Assembly: GCF_000217715.1 (NCBI RefSeq)
Contig: NC_015666.1
Coordinates: 3,174,270-3,238,269, forward strand
Direction: 5' to 3'
Origin: Halopiger xanaduensis SH-6
Lineage (GTDB): Archaea; Halobacteriota; Halobacteria; Halobacteriales; Natrialbaceae
Length of the DNA: 64,000 nt
Position numbers and translations under genes: made by a program. The number at the start of each line of letters is the position of its first letter. The stretch's first letter is position 1. Positions 37,097-45,004 of this stretch are shown here, piece by piece. The notes beneath the pieces were generated by a model. It searched no databases. It saw only the letters and a program-made list of their open reading frames with translations, and was not told the origin of the DNA.

Positions 37097-38212
37097 ATGC
37101 CCGACGGTGAGAGACCAGACGGTACCAGCGGCGGTGACGAACCGACGTTCGACTTCACGCGGGACGTATCGCGGCGAACGCTGATGCGCGCCGGCGGTGG
37201 ACTGGCCGTCTTCGGCATCGCCGCGCCGGCGGAGGGGGCGTTCGACCCCGCGGACTTCGACGTCACGCCGATGCAGCAGATGGACGAAGTCGAGGTCGAA
37301 GAACAGGGGCTCGAGTACTTCACCATCCAGCAGGCGCGAGTGGTCCACGACCTGACGGCGCGGATCTACCCCTCGGACGACAACGGGCCGGGCGCGCCGG
37401 AAGCGGGGGTCGTCTACTTCATCGACCAGCAGATGAACTCGGCGTGGGGCCGGGGCGAACGGTGGTACATGGAGGCCCCGTTCGCCGGGGAGAATCCGAC
37501 GGATCCGTTCGAGTCGGAGACCGACGATACCGCGGGCGAGGAGGTCCAGATCTCCTGGGCCGAGGAGAGTCCCGCCTCGACGCAGGGATGGCAGTATCCC
37601 CTCTCCCCGAACGAGGCGTACGATCAGGGCATCCACGCGGTCGAGGAGTACGTGCAGTCGGAGTACGACGCCGACTCCTTCACGGGACTGGACGAGGACC
37701 AGCAGGACGAGGTGGTCGCGGCCCTCGAGGCCGACGAGGTGGGACCGTTCGATGACCTCGATATCGACGCGGAGGGGTTCTTCCTGATGGTTCGACAGAA
37801 CACCCTCGAGGGGATGTTCAGCGACCCGATGTACGGCGGCAACCGGGAGATGATCGGCTGGCGGCTGAAGGGGTTCCCGGGGACGCCCGGCGCGCTGGGG
37901 AGCTACCGGGGGCTGCTCCAGGAGGGCGAGTACGTCGAACTCGAGGAGGGCGATTACCGGAAGCTGGCCGACGACGTCGAATCGCTCGGTATCGGCGGCG
38001 AGAACGAGGAGCCGGCCAACGCACAGAGCGAGGAGGGGCACGCGCACGTCCACGACGCCGCCGAGGCGGAGTATCCGAACGTCGTCGACGAGGCGGCCGC
38101 GCGGGGGGACGCCGACCGCGACGTGACGCCGATGCGCCTCGAGGACGACGACGCGGACGCGGCCGACGCGAACGCGGACGATAGCGGCGCGGACGACGGA
38201 GGTGGGCGGTGA
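37097..38212 (+). CDS. Gluconate 2-dehydrogenase subunit 3-like protein with Tat signal
   Basis: 371-residue small subunit of a GMC-type membrane or periplasmic dehydrogenase. The twin-arginine motif SRRTLMRAGG at about residues 25-34 is followed by a hydrophobic stretch (LAVFGIAAPA), so it should leave the cell folded. The family core includes LTARIYPSDDNGPGAPEAGVVYFID and the C-terminal MYGGNREMIGWRLKGFPG. The last 70 residues are acidic and Ala-rich. The stop TGA shares a base with the start of the GMC subunit gene, which means tight coupling. In related systems this subunit accompanies the flavoprotein. Confidence 0.85.
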   Translation: MPDGERPDGTSGGDEPTFDFTRDVSRRTLMRAGGGLAVFGIAAPAEGAFDPADFDVTPMQQMDEVEVEEQGLEYFTIQQARVVHDLTARIYPSDDNGPGAPEAGVVYFIDQQMNSAWGRGERWYMEAPFAGENPTDPFESETDDTAGEEVQISWAEESPASTQGWQYPLSPNEAYDQGIHAVEEYVQSEYDADSFTGLDEDQQDEVVAALEADEVGPFDDLDIDAEGFFLMVRQNTLEGMFSDPMYGGNREMIGWRLKGFPGTPGALGSYRGLLQEGEYVELEEGDYRKLADDVESLGIGGENEEPANAQSEEGHAHVHDAAEAEYPNVVDEAAARGDADRDVTPMRLEDDDADAADANADDSGADDGGGR

Positions 38213-39981
38213 TGGTCCAGGAACTCGAGCCCGTCGACGTCGTCACCGTCGGCGCCGGCTGGACCGGCGGCATCGTCGCGAAGGAGCTCGCGCAGAACGA
38301 CTACCAGGTCGTCAGCCTGGAACGGGGCGGCGAGCGGGACACGGAGGACTTCTTCACGGTCCACGACGAGCTGGGGTACGCGCTCCGGTACAAGCTGATG
38401 CAGGACCTCTCGAAGGAGACGATCACCTTCCGCAACAGCGTCGACGACGTCGCCCTGCCGATGCGCCGCTACGGCGCGTTCCTGCCCGGCTCGGGCGAGG
38501 GCGGCGCCGGCGTCCACTGGAACGGCCAGACCTGGCGGTTCCTCCCCTACGACTTCGAGATCGAGTCGCGGACGATCGACGAGTACGGCGAGGACAAGAT
38601 CCCCGAGAACATGCAGCTGCAGGACTGGGGGATCAGCTACGAGGAGCTCCGGCCCTACTACGCCGAGTTCGAGTACACCGCCGGCATCGCCGGCGAGGCG
38701 GGGAACCTCGAGGGCGAGGAGCAGGACGCCGGCAATCCCTACGAGGGGCCCCGCGAGCAGGAGTACCCGCTCCCGCCGATGATGGAGACGCCGGTGCTCG
38801 AGCGGTTCAAGGAGACCGCCGACGACCTCGGGTACGAACCGTTTCAGGCGCCGTCGGCGAACCTCACGGAGCAGTACACGAACCCCGACGGCATCCAGCA
38901 GGGCCAGTGCCAGTACTGCGGTTACTGCGAGCGGTTCGGCTGCGAGTGGGGGGCGAAGGCGTCGCCGATCACCACCGTTCTCCCCGCCGCCCAGGAGACG
39001 GGCAACTTCGAGTTGCGGACCCACTCCGACGTGGTGGAACTGCTGTACGACGAGGAGAACGAGCGAGTCGACGGCGTCCGCTACGTCGATCGCCGGTCCA
39101 ACGAGGTGTACGAGCAGCCGGCCGACGTCGTCGCGCTGACCGCGTACGTGCTGAACAACGTCCGCCTGCTCCTGCTGTCGGACATCGGCGAGCCGTACGA
39201 CCCCGAGACGGGCGAGGGCGTCGTCGGGAAGAACTACTGCTACCAGAACTTCCAGGCCAGCGCGACCGGCTTCTTCGACGACGAGCAGTGGAACCTCTAC
39301 ATGGGGGCCGGCGCGCTCGGCGCCTCGTTCGACGACCTGAACGGCGACAACTTCGACCACTCCGACCTGGACTTCCTCCACGGCGGCAACGTCGCGCTCA
39401 ACCAGACCGGCGACCGCCCCATCGCGAACAACCCGGTCCCCGAGGGGACGCCCTCGTGGGGGTCGGAGTTCAAGGCGGCGAGCATCGACAACTACCACAG
39501 TTCGGTGTCGGTCTCCGCCCAGGGGGCCGTGCTCCCGTTCCGGGAGAACTACCTCGACCTCGACCCCAACTACACCGACCAGTACGGACGACCGCTGCTG
39601 CGGATGACCTTCGACTGGCGCGAACAGGACCGCAACCTCGTCGAGTACATCGGCCCGCGGCTCGAGGAGGTCATGCAGGAGATGGGCGCCGACACGGTCG
39701 ACGCGAGCACGAGCCTCGAGGGTAGCTTCGACATCACGCCCTACCAGTCGACGCACAACACGGGCGGCGCGGTCATGGGCGCCGACCCCGAGGAGTCGGT
39801 CGTGAACAACTACCTGCAGTGCTGGGACGCGTCGAACCTCTTCATCCCCGGCGCGTCGGCGTTCGCGCACAACAGCGGCTACAACCCGACCGGCACGGTC
39901 GGCGCGCTGGCCTTCCGCGCCGCCGAGGGGATCCAGAATTACCTCGACGAACCCGAGATGCTCGCCGACCCTTCCTCGTAA
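38212..39981 (+). CDS. GMC oxidoreductase, large FAD subunit
   Basis: 589 residues from the ATG at 38212, which overlaps the preceding stop. It has the FAD motif VTVGAGWTGGIVAKEL, the GMC segment GEGGAGVHWNGQTWRF, and the C-terminal active-site His region THNTGGAVMG and HNSGYNPTGTVGALA. A cluster of four Cys in QCQYCGYCERFGCEWG (about residues 226-238) is placed where FAD-dependent glucose/gluconate dehydrogenases bind an iron-sulphur cluster. It has no Tat or Sec signal of its own, so export depends on the partner subunit. The sugar or polyol substrate is unknown. No cytochrome c subunit lies next to it. Confidence 0.88.
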   Translation: MVQELEPVDVVTVGAGWTGGIVAKELAQNDYQVVSLERGGERDTEDFFTVHDELGYALRYKLMQDLSKETITFRNSVDDVALPMRRYGAFLPGSGEGGAGVHWNGQTWRFLPYDFEIESRTIDEYGEDKIPENMQLQDWGISYEELRPYYAEFEYTAGIAGEAGNLEGEEQDAGNPYEGPREQEYPLPPMMETPVLERFKETADDLGYEPFQAPSANLTEQYTNPDGIQQGQCQYCGYCERFGCEWGAKASPITTVLPAAQETGNFELRTHSDVVELLYDEENERVDGVRYVDRRSNEVYEQPADVVALTAYVLNNVRLLLLSDIGEPYDPETGEGVVGKNYCYQNFQASATGFFDDEQWNLYMGAGALGASFDDLNGDNFDHSDLDFLHGGNVALNQTGDRPIANNPVPEGTPSWGSEFKAASIDNYHSSVSVSAQGAVLPFRENYLDLDPNYTDQYGRPLLRMTFDWREQDRNLVEYIGPRLEEVMQEMGADTVDASTSLEGSFDITPYQSTHNTGGAVMGADPEESVVNNYLQCWDASNLFIPGASAFAHNSGYNPTGTVGALAFRAAEGIQNYLDEPEMLADPSS

Positions 39982-39999
39982 CAGTAGCTGATAGCGCGG

Positions 40000-40010
40000 T
40001 TTCTTTATTT
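40000..40010 (+). terminator. T-rich terminator after the GMC dehydrogenase operon
   Basis: TTTCTTTATTT begins 18 bp after the TAA stop. No hairpin is evident, as is usual for archaeal U-tract terminators. Confidence 0.5.
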
Positions 40011-40085
40011 AGAACGCCGGCTGGAAACGAATCCGGTGGTTTGGCGTATGTACGCGGATATCCTACGGAGACTCGCTCACTACAG

Positions 40086-40442
40086 CTATATACCGAACAG
40101 CATCAATAGACCCGATACGACGTAGTACAAGAGGAGAGACACGAAGACGGCTGCCACTGCTAAAATTATGATCGACTTGAGGATCGACGTCTTCGAACCG
40201 GTGAAATGTCCATCCGTCCTTCGCGTTTCGGTATCACTATCTAAATATCCCATCGACTGGAGAGTTGCGGATCCGGAATCCGACGGCTCTCCCTCCACGT
40301 CAATAGTATTATTAACCATCTCGCTATCCGCTTCGCTCCCATCCATTCCCGCGTCCATGTTCCCTCCAAGCACACCACCACTGATAGATCTATTGTCATT
40401 TTTCGTTTTCAGTTTCGAATCGCTTCTCTCCGTGCGCTCCAT
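40086..40442 (-). CDS. C-terminally membrane-anchored unknown protein
   Basis: 118 residues. The N-terminal 85 residues are polar, rich in Ser, Asp, Asn, Thr, Lys and Met; the last 33 form one hydrophobic helix (SIIILAVAAVFVSLLLYYVVSGLLMLF). Asn and Lys content and A/T-ending codons (AAT, ATA, TTA types) are clearly higher than in neighbouring genes, and the local GC content is visibly lower. This suggests either recent acquisition or relaxed selection. Not recognised. It converges with the GMC operon. Confidence 0.55.
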   Translation of the reverse strand: MERTERSDSKLKTKNDNRSISGGVLGGNMDAGMDGSEADSEMVNNTIDVEGEPSDSGSATLQSMGYLDSDTETRRTDGHFTGSKTSILKSIIILAVAAVFVSLLLYYVVSGLLMLFGI

Positions 40443-40630
40443 TCAGCACTCCGCATTCGACAGGACGTAACCTCGTTCGAAGCAGCGGAAGCTTGCGCCG
40501 ACACCGACGCCGACACGACCGATACCGAACGCGAGTTTCGCGGGTATCGCTGATAACGAACCCCTCTTACCGACTATAGGAGGCACGTTCTCGAGCCTGC
40601 GGCGGCGCGAGTCGCAGTCTTTTTGCGGTC

Positions 40631-40765
40631 CTAGACGTCGAAGAGCACCCTGAGGCCGATCCCGACGAGGATGACGATAATACCGAGCGCCGTGGCGATC
40701 GGCGGAATCGGGACGAACAGCAGGCCGATACCGACGAGGATCACGATCGTGGAGAATCTGACCAT
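40631..40765 (-). CDS. 44-residue two-helix membrane protein
   Basis: Tiny hydrophobic protein with two likely helices, STIVILVGIGLLFVPIPPIA and ALGIIVILVGIGLRVLF, separated by a Pro-Ile-Pro-Pro turn. The two helices repeat VGIGL, so it may be an antiparallel hairpin in the membrane. The start ATG at 40765 reads MVRFS. Codon use matches the genome. Small proteins of this hairpin type occur widely in haloarchaea (memory). Function unknown. Confidence 0.7.
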   Translation of the reverse strand: MVRFSTIVILVGIGLLFVPIPPIATALGIIVILVGIGLRVLFDV

Positions 40766-40878
40766 ATCGGCGTGTCGATCCGATAAGGGGTATCGGTACG
40801 GCCGGCATTGCCAGCCCGCGGAAAAGGCGAGGACGCACGTCAGTCACGCCTAACTGTCGGCCGCCCGTTCTCGAGGGT

Positions 40879-41676
40879 ATGGTCGAGGCTACCCTCACGC
40901 CGATTCAGCGCGGGACGATCACCGCCGACGTGAACAACCTCCTCGAGGGCGCGCGGCTCGGGACGGCGGACGATCCGAACCCCGAAACCGAGCTGATCGA
41001 AGAACCGGTCTACAACGTCGTCATCGAGCACCCCGAGGGAACGATCCTCTGGGATACCGGCTCCCACCCCGACGCCGACGCGGGCCACTGGCCCGACGAG
41101 CTGTACGCCGCCTTCGAGCACACCGGCCTGCGGCCGCTCGAGGACGACCTCGCGGGTGCCGGCTACGACGTGGCGGATATCGACTGCGTGATCCAGACCC
41201 ACCTCCACCTCGATCACGCGGGCGGGCTGTACGCCTTCGAGGGGACCGAGACGCCGATCTACGTCCACGAACGAGAGCTGAAGTACGCGTACTACAGCGC
41301 CAAAACGGACGCGTCGGACGGAGACGTCGCCTACCTCAGCGGCGACTTCGACCGCGACCTCGAGTGGGAGATCGTCCACGGCGACCGCGAACAGGGCTTC
41401 GCGGGTCTCGAGTTCGTCCACCTGCCCGGCCACACGCCGGGCCTCCTGGGGGTGGTGCTCGAACTCGAGGACGCGGGCACCGTCGTCCTCGCCGGCGATC
41501 AGGCCTACGTCCGCGCGAACTACCACGACGAACACCCGATGGGCGGCGGCCTCCTCTGGAGCAAGCGCCACTGGCTCGAGAGCCTGCGGTTCCTCAAGGA
41601 CCTCGAGCGTCGGCAGGACGCCACCGTGATCTGCGGGCACGATGGCGAGGATCTCGAGCGGTTACGGTCGCTATAG
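40879..41676 (+). CDS. Metallo-beta-lactamase-fold hydrolase, AHL lactonase-like
   Basis: 265 residues. The metal site motif is QTHLHLDHAGG (H108, H110, D112, H113). The later ligands are His in LPGHTPG, Asp in LAGDQAY and the terminal His in CGHDGED. The N-terminal part (VYNVVIEHPEGTILWDTG) and overall length match the N-acyl homoserine lactonase (AiiA/AttM) branch of the fold. This does not prove lactonase activity; other esters are possible. It converges with the ccdA-like gene 9 bp downstream. Confidence 0.83.
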   Translation: MVEATLTPIQRGTITADVNNLLEGARLGTADDPNPETELIEEPVYNVVIEHPEGTILWDTGSHPDADAGHWPDELYAAFEHTGLRPLEDDLAGAGYDVADIDCVIQTHLHLDHAGGLYAFEGTETPIYVHERELKYAYYSAKTDASDGDVAYLSGDFDRDLEWEIVHGDREQGFAGLEFVHLPGHTPGLLGVVLELEDAGTVVLAGDQAYVRANYHDEHPMGGGLLWSKRHWLESLRFLKDLERRQDATVICGHDGEDLERLRSL

Positions 41677-41685
41677 GCCTCGGAT

Positions 41686-42411
41686 CTAGTTCAGTACCGG
41701 GACGACCTCGAAGACCACGATCAGGTAGTACAGCGACACCGCGACCAGCACGATTCCGACGAGCCGGTTGATCGCGCCGCTGTACCGCGCCAGCGTCCGC
41801 GTCGCCCGCCGGCCGGCGGACTGGGAGACGACCGCGAGCGCCAGCAGCGGGGTGCCGATCCCCAGTCCGAACGCGAGAAAGCCCAGCAGGACCTCGAGTT
41901 GCGTGTCGAAGGCCGGGAACGCGACCGTCGAGCGGCCGAGAAAGAGCGCGATCAGGCCGGGGTTGCAGGGGATGACGATCGTCCCGAAGAAGAAGCCGTA
42001 GGCGAACGCCGACAGCGTCGGGTACCGGCTGTGGGGCGGTTCGATCGTCGGCAGGCGGGCGAAGCCGTTCGGCGCGACCACGAGGACGGCGCCGACGACG
42101 GCCAGGACGGCGAACGCGAGCGGCGAGAGGGCGGTGACGGCGTCGGAGATCGACCGCTGCAGAACGGTCGTCCACACCGCTCCGAGGGCGACCATGAACG
42201 CGAGCACGCCCGCGACGACCAGCAAACCGAGCAGGACGGCCGACGGACCGTCCGTCCCGTCCCCGCCGCCGGCCTCGTTTTGCCTGCCGACCGACGCCAA
42301 ATACGCGATGAAGCTCGGATACAGCGGCACGACGCAGGTCGCGGTCAGCGGCGTCGCAAGCCCCAGCAGGAAGAACTCGAGCAACGCGGCGGCGGTGGGT
42401 GGGAGGGTCAT
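41686..42411 (-). CDS. CcdA/DsbD-like transmembrane electron carrier
   Basis: 241 residues, about six hydrophobic helices. The two Cys that define this family lie in the first and fourth helices with adjacent Pro: LTATCVVPLYPSF and IVIPCNPGLIALF. Together they shuttle reducing power from cytoplasmic thioredoxin across the membrane. The start is the ATG at 42411 after a GC-rich upstream frame. Upstream on the same strand, 127 bp away, lies a Tat lipoprotein with a CxxC thioredoxin fold, its likely electron acceptor (inference). Confidence 0.83.
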   Translation of the reverse strand: MTLPPTAAALLEFFLLGLATPLTATCVVPLYPSFIAYLASVGRQNEAGGGDGTDGPSAVLLGLLVVAGVLAFMVALGAVWTTVLQRSISDAVTALSPLAFAVLAVVGAVLVVAPNGFARLPTIEPPHSRYPTLSAFAYGFFFGTIVIPCNPGLIALFLGRSTVAFPAFDTQLEVLLGFLAFGLGIGTPLLALAVVSQSAGRRATRTLARYSGAINRLVGIVLVAVSLYYLIVVFEVVPVLN

Positions 42412-42538
42412 CGTGGCTGCGGGTCGAGTGCGGTCAGCGAGTCGAGTTGGGTGTGAGGATCGCCGCCGTCGTCCGCGCCCTGGCTTTGGTGACGACGGTG
42501 TCGGCCGGCGGGAGTAGACGGACACGAGGGACGCCCGA

Positions 42539-43135
42539 TCACCGGTACTCCTCGATTACCGACGCGAGCGGGCCGGCGTCGACGATCTTCTCGAGGCGGT
42601 ACGTCTCGCCGTTCGGATAGACGAGGACGAGCGGCGAGGAGGCGCTGACGGTCACTTCCTGGCCGAAGTCGTCGACGAGGCTGCTCGTGACCGCCTCCGG
42701 CGAGACGCCGAACCGCCAGTCGAACCCCTCGTCCGTGGCGTGCTCGCTGACCCGCTCGGGCGGGTAGTCCGGATCGATCGTGAGATCGACGATCTCGACG
42801 TCCGTCTCGCTCGCTTGCAGGTCGACGAACTGCCTGTGCTGGCTGTGACACACCGCGCAGCCGACCGCGAACGTGTGTACCACCGCCGGCCGGTCGAACT
42901 CCTCGATCGCGAACGTCTCGCCGGTCAGCACGTCCTCGAGCGTCGTCGTGCGCCAGGTTGCGCTTTCGTCGACGTCGACCGGTTCGGGGTCGATCGAGTC
43001 GTCGTCGCCGCCGTCGTTACCCCCTCCGTTTCCGTCGTCGCCGGCGGCGCAGCCCGCGAGAGTGACGATCGAGCCGGCACCCAGGCCGCGGAGCAGTGTC
43101 CGTCGGTCGACCGTTCCCTCGCTACGATCAGCCAT
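42539..43135 (-). CDS. Tat-exported lipoprotein with thioredoxin-like (TlpA/SCO) fold
   Basis: 198 residues. The signal shows DRRTLLRGLGAG (twin arginine) and a lipobox TLAGC, so the mature protein should be a lipoprotein attached outside the cell. A Gly/Asp linker follows. The redox motif is VGCAVCHSQHRQF (CxxC plus nearby His), within a TlpA-like core ending LVLVYPNGETYRLEKIVDAG. It probably receives electrons from the neighbouring CcdA-like protein for extracytoplasmic disulphide reduction or cytochrome/copper protein maturation. Confidence 0.85.
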   Translation of the reverse strand: MADRSEGTVDRRTLLRGLGAGSIVTLAGCAAGDDGNGGGNDGGDDDSIDPEPVDVDESATWRTTTLEDVLTGETFAIEEFDRPAVVHTFAVGCAVCHSQHRQFVDLQASETDVEIVDLTIDPDYPPERVSEHATDEGFDWRFGVSPEAVTSSLVDDFGQEVTVSASSPLVLVYPNGETYRLEKIVDAGPLASVIEEYR

Positions 43136-43207
43136 ACTGGTAACTAGTTCGGCCTGAACGAATACAACGGTTGTGGTACGACCGTCGACACGGTCGTTCC
43201 CGCTGAA

Positions 43208-44251
43208 CTACGCGTCGCTCACCGTTTCGGAGTCGGGTGCGGGCACCGGGACGAGGCCGTCGAGATCGAACGCTCGATCCGGATCCAGCAGTCGGTACTC
43301 ACCGTCCTCGAGCTCGACGACGCCCTCGTGCCGGAGGTGATCGAGATGGGCGTAGGCCTCGCCGGGCCCGTGGAGAATGTGAATACCCGCGAGGTCGCCG
43401 AACAGGTCCGCGCTGACGGTCCACGGATCGGCCGGCCCGTGCTCACGGAGGGCCTCGAGGACGTTTTCAGTCCGCTCGCGGTGGTGCATGGCGATCGTCA
43501 GCGCGCGCTCGGTCGGGTCCTCGATCGGGTCGCGGTGGCCGGGCCAGATCCGCTCGTAGTCGCACTCGGCGATCTGCCGAAGGGTCGTGAGATACTTCTC
43601 GAGGGGGCGCTCGACGCGGATGTCCGCGCCGCCGACGTTGGGCGTGTAGACCGGGAGCACGGCGTCGCCGACGAACGCCTCGGCGGCGGATTCGTCTCCG
43701 CCGTCGCCATCCAACTGTTCGAAACAGCACAGGCCCGCCGCGTGTCCGGGTGCGTGGACCGTCTCGAGTCGGCGGCCGCCGACCTCGAGCACGTCGCCGT
43801 CCGAAATCGGCGTCACGTCGACCGGCTCGCCCGTGATGCCGTCGGCGGCCTCGAGGAATCCCAGCAGTTCGTCGCGGGGCTCGTCGGGGACGCCCCACCG
43901 CTCGAGTGACTCGCGGCGTCGGCGTTCGAAGTCCTCGACGGCGTCTGGATCCTGTTCGACGAGCGGCGCGTCGGCCTCGTGGACGTAGACGGTCGCGCCC
44001 CCGGCGGCCTGAATTTCGCCGGCCAATCCGGCGTGATCCGGGTGGAAGTGCGTCAGAACGATCGCGTCGACGTCCGCAAAGTCGTAGCCGCGCTCGGCGA
44101 GCCCCTCGCGGAGTTGCGCCCGCGTGTCGGGCGTCGCGATGCCGGTATCGACGAGCGCGAGGTCGTCGTCCCCGGCGCCGCTCTCGTCCTCGAGCACGTA
44201 GGCGTTGTTGCGCCCCTCGAACTCCTCGTTCTCCAGCGTGATCCGGTCCAT
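43208..44251 (-). CDS. Metallo-beta-lactamase-fold hydrolase
   Basis: 347 residues. The first metal motif is LTHFHPDHAGLAG, the second His is in VHAPGHAAGLC, Asp is in FVGDAVLP, and the terminal His is in IWPGHRDP. A C-terminal region of about 90 residues (HHRERTENVLEALREHGPADPW to YRLLD) looks like the winged-helix C-domain found in LACTB2/RNase Z-like lactamase-fold hydrolases. Substrate unknown. It is separated from the Tat lipoprotein gene by 72 bp on the same strand. Confidence 0.83.
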   Translation of the reverse strand: MDRITLENEEFEGRNNAYVLEDESGAGDDDLALVDTGIATPDTRAQLREGLAERGYDFADVDAIVLTHFHPDHAGLAGEIQAAGGATVYVHEADAPLVEQDPDAVEDFERRRRESLERWGVPDEPRDELLGFLEAADGITGEPVDVTPISDGDVLEVGGRRLETVHAPGHAAGLCCFEQLDGDGGDESAAEAFVGDAVLPVYTPNVGGADIRVERPLEKYLTTLRQIAECDYERIWPGHRDPIEDPTERALTIAMHHRERTENVLEALREHGPADPWTVSADLFGDLAGIHILHGPGEAYAHLDHLRHEGVVELEDGEYRLLDPDRAFDLDGLVPVPAPDSETVSDA

Positions 44252-44337
44252 GTCGGGACACCATTCGCCGAGCGGCCATAATTCGACGGGTCGCGGAACG
44301 AACCGTCTGGATTTCGGGCCTCCCGCCGCGACCGCTG

Positions 44338-44856
44338 CTACTGCGGTCCGGACTCGATGACGTCCTCAGATTGATGCGCTGTGCTGTCCTCGTCGTCTCG
44401 CGAGTGCTCGGCCTCGATCGTGTACTCGAGCGGTCGAAGGTCGACGTCGCCGTAGAACCGCGGCAGTCCGAATTCGGACAGATGCACGCGTGGGTAGAGG
44501 CGGAGCCGGAGCGAGGTTTCCGGCTCGAGCGTAAGCGGGATGCCGTTCGTCGTCCCCGAGACGAGTCGGGATTCCTCGCCCTCGACGACCAGCTTACCCG
44601 ACTCGAACAGCGGTTCCCGGCGTCGGTTTGCGGCCAGTTCCGAAATCGCCCGCTCGTGGGTCTGCGGGTCGAGATGGTATTCAGTCGTCGCATGAACCCG
44701 GACGTTGGAGTCGTTCCGTATCTTCAGAACGGTCTCGTACGAGACGTCGATCTCTGGCTGCCAGCCGTAATACAGGCAGAGTTTGATCAGATACGGCAGA
44801 GCGGCGACGAACGCGATCAGCAACGAGAGTTCGCCGACTGGAATCCGGTCGAGCAT
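44338..44856 (-). CDS. N-terminally membrane-anchored unknown protein
   Basis: 172 residues from the ATG at 44856. One hydrophobic segment (ELSLLIAFVAALPYLIKLCLYYG) is followed by a soluble beta-rich domain with YETVLKIRNDSNVRVHATTEYHLD and LTLEPETSLRLRLYPRVHL, then an acidic His/Ser tail. It looks like an Ig-like or C2-like domain outside or inside the membrane. Not recognised. A 12-bp palindrome (44867-44878) lies just before the start. Confidence 0.6.
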   Translation of the reverse strand: MLDRIPVGELSLLIAFVAALPYLIKLCLYYGWQPEIDVSYETVLKIRNDSNVRVHATTEYHLDPQTHERAISELAANRRREPLFESGKLVVEGEESRLVSGTTNGIPLTLEPETSLRLRLYPRVHLSEFGLPRFYGDVDLRPLEYTIEAEHSRDDEDSTAHQSEDVIESGPQ

Positions 44857-44866
44857 GTCGCTGTCG

Positions 44867-44878
44867 GCGACTAGTCGC
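44867..44878. promoter_or_regulatory. 12-bp palindrome GCGACTAGTCGC
   Basis: Perfect palindrome containing the CTAG tetramer, 11 bp upstream of the ATG at 44856 and therefore over the presumed transcription start. Operator role is a guess from position. Confidence 0.25.
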
Positions 44879-45004
44879 AGTACCAACTGATGGTTCTTAC
44901 TACTACTCGAACGAAACTGCGGTCTTGTGCTCCGCGGCAAAAGTCCAACCGAGACAGCGACTACCGGTGCGCTACCGTTGGTCGATAGAACGCCGGTGCG
45001 GCGG

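Noticed and set aside
40443-40898. Minus-strand 151-codon frame overlapping the 44-residue membrane gene
   Set aside because: Arg/Gly-rich translation without fold-like pattern; the overlapping 44-residue frame is much more protein-like.
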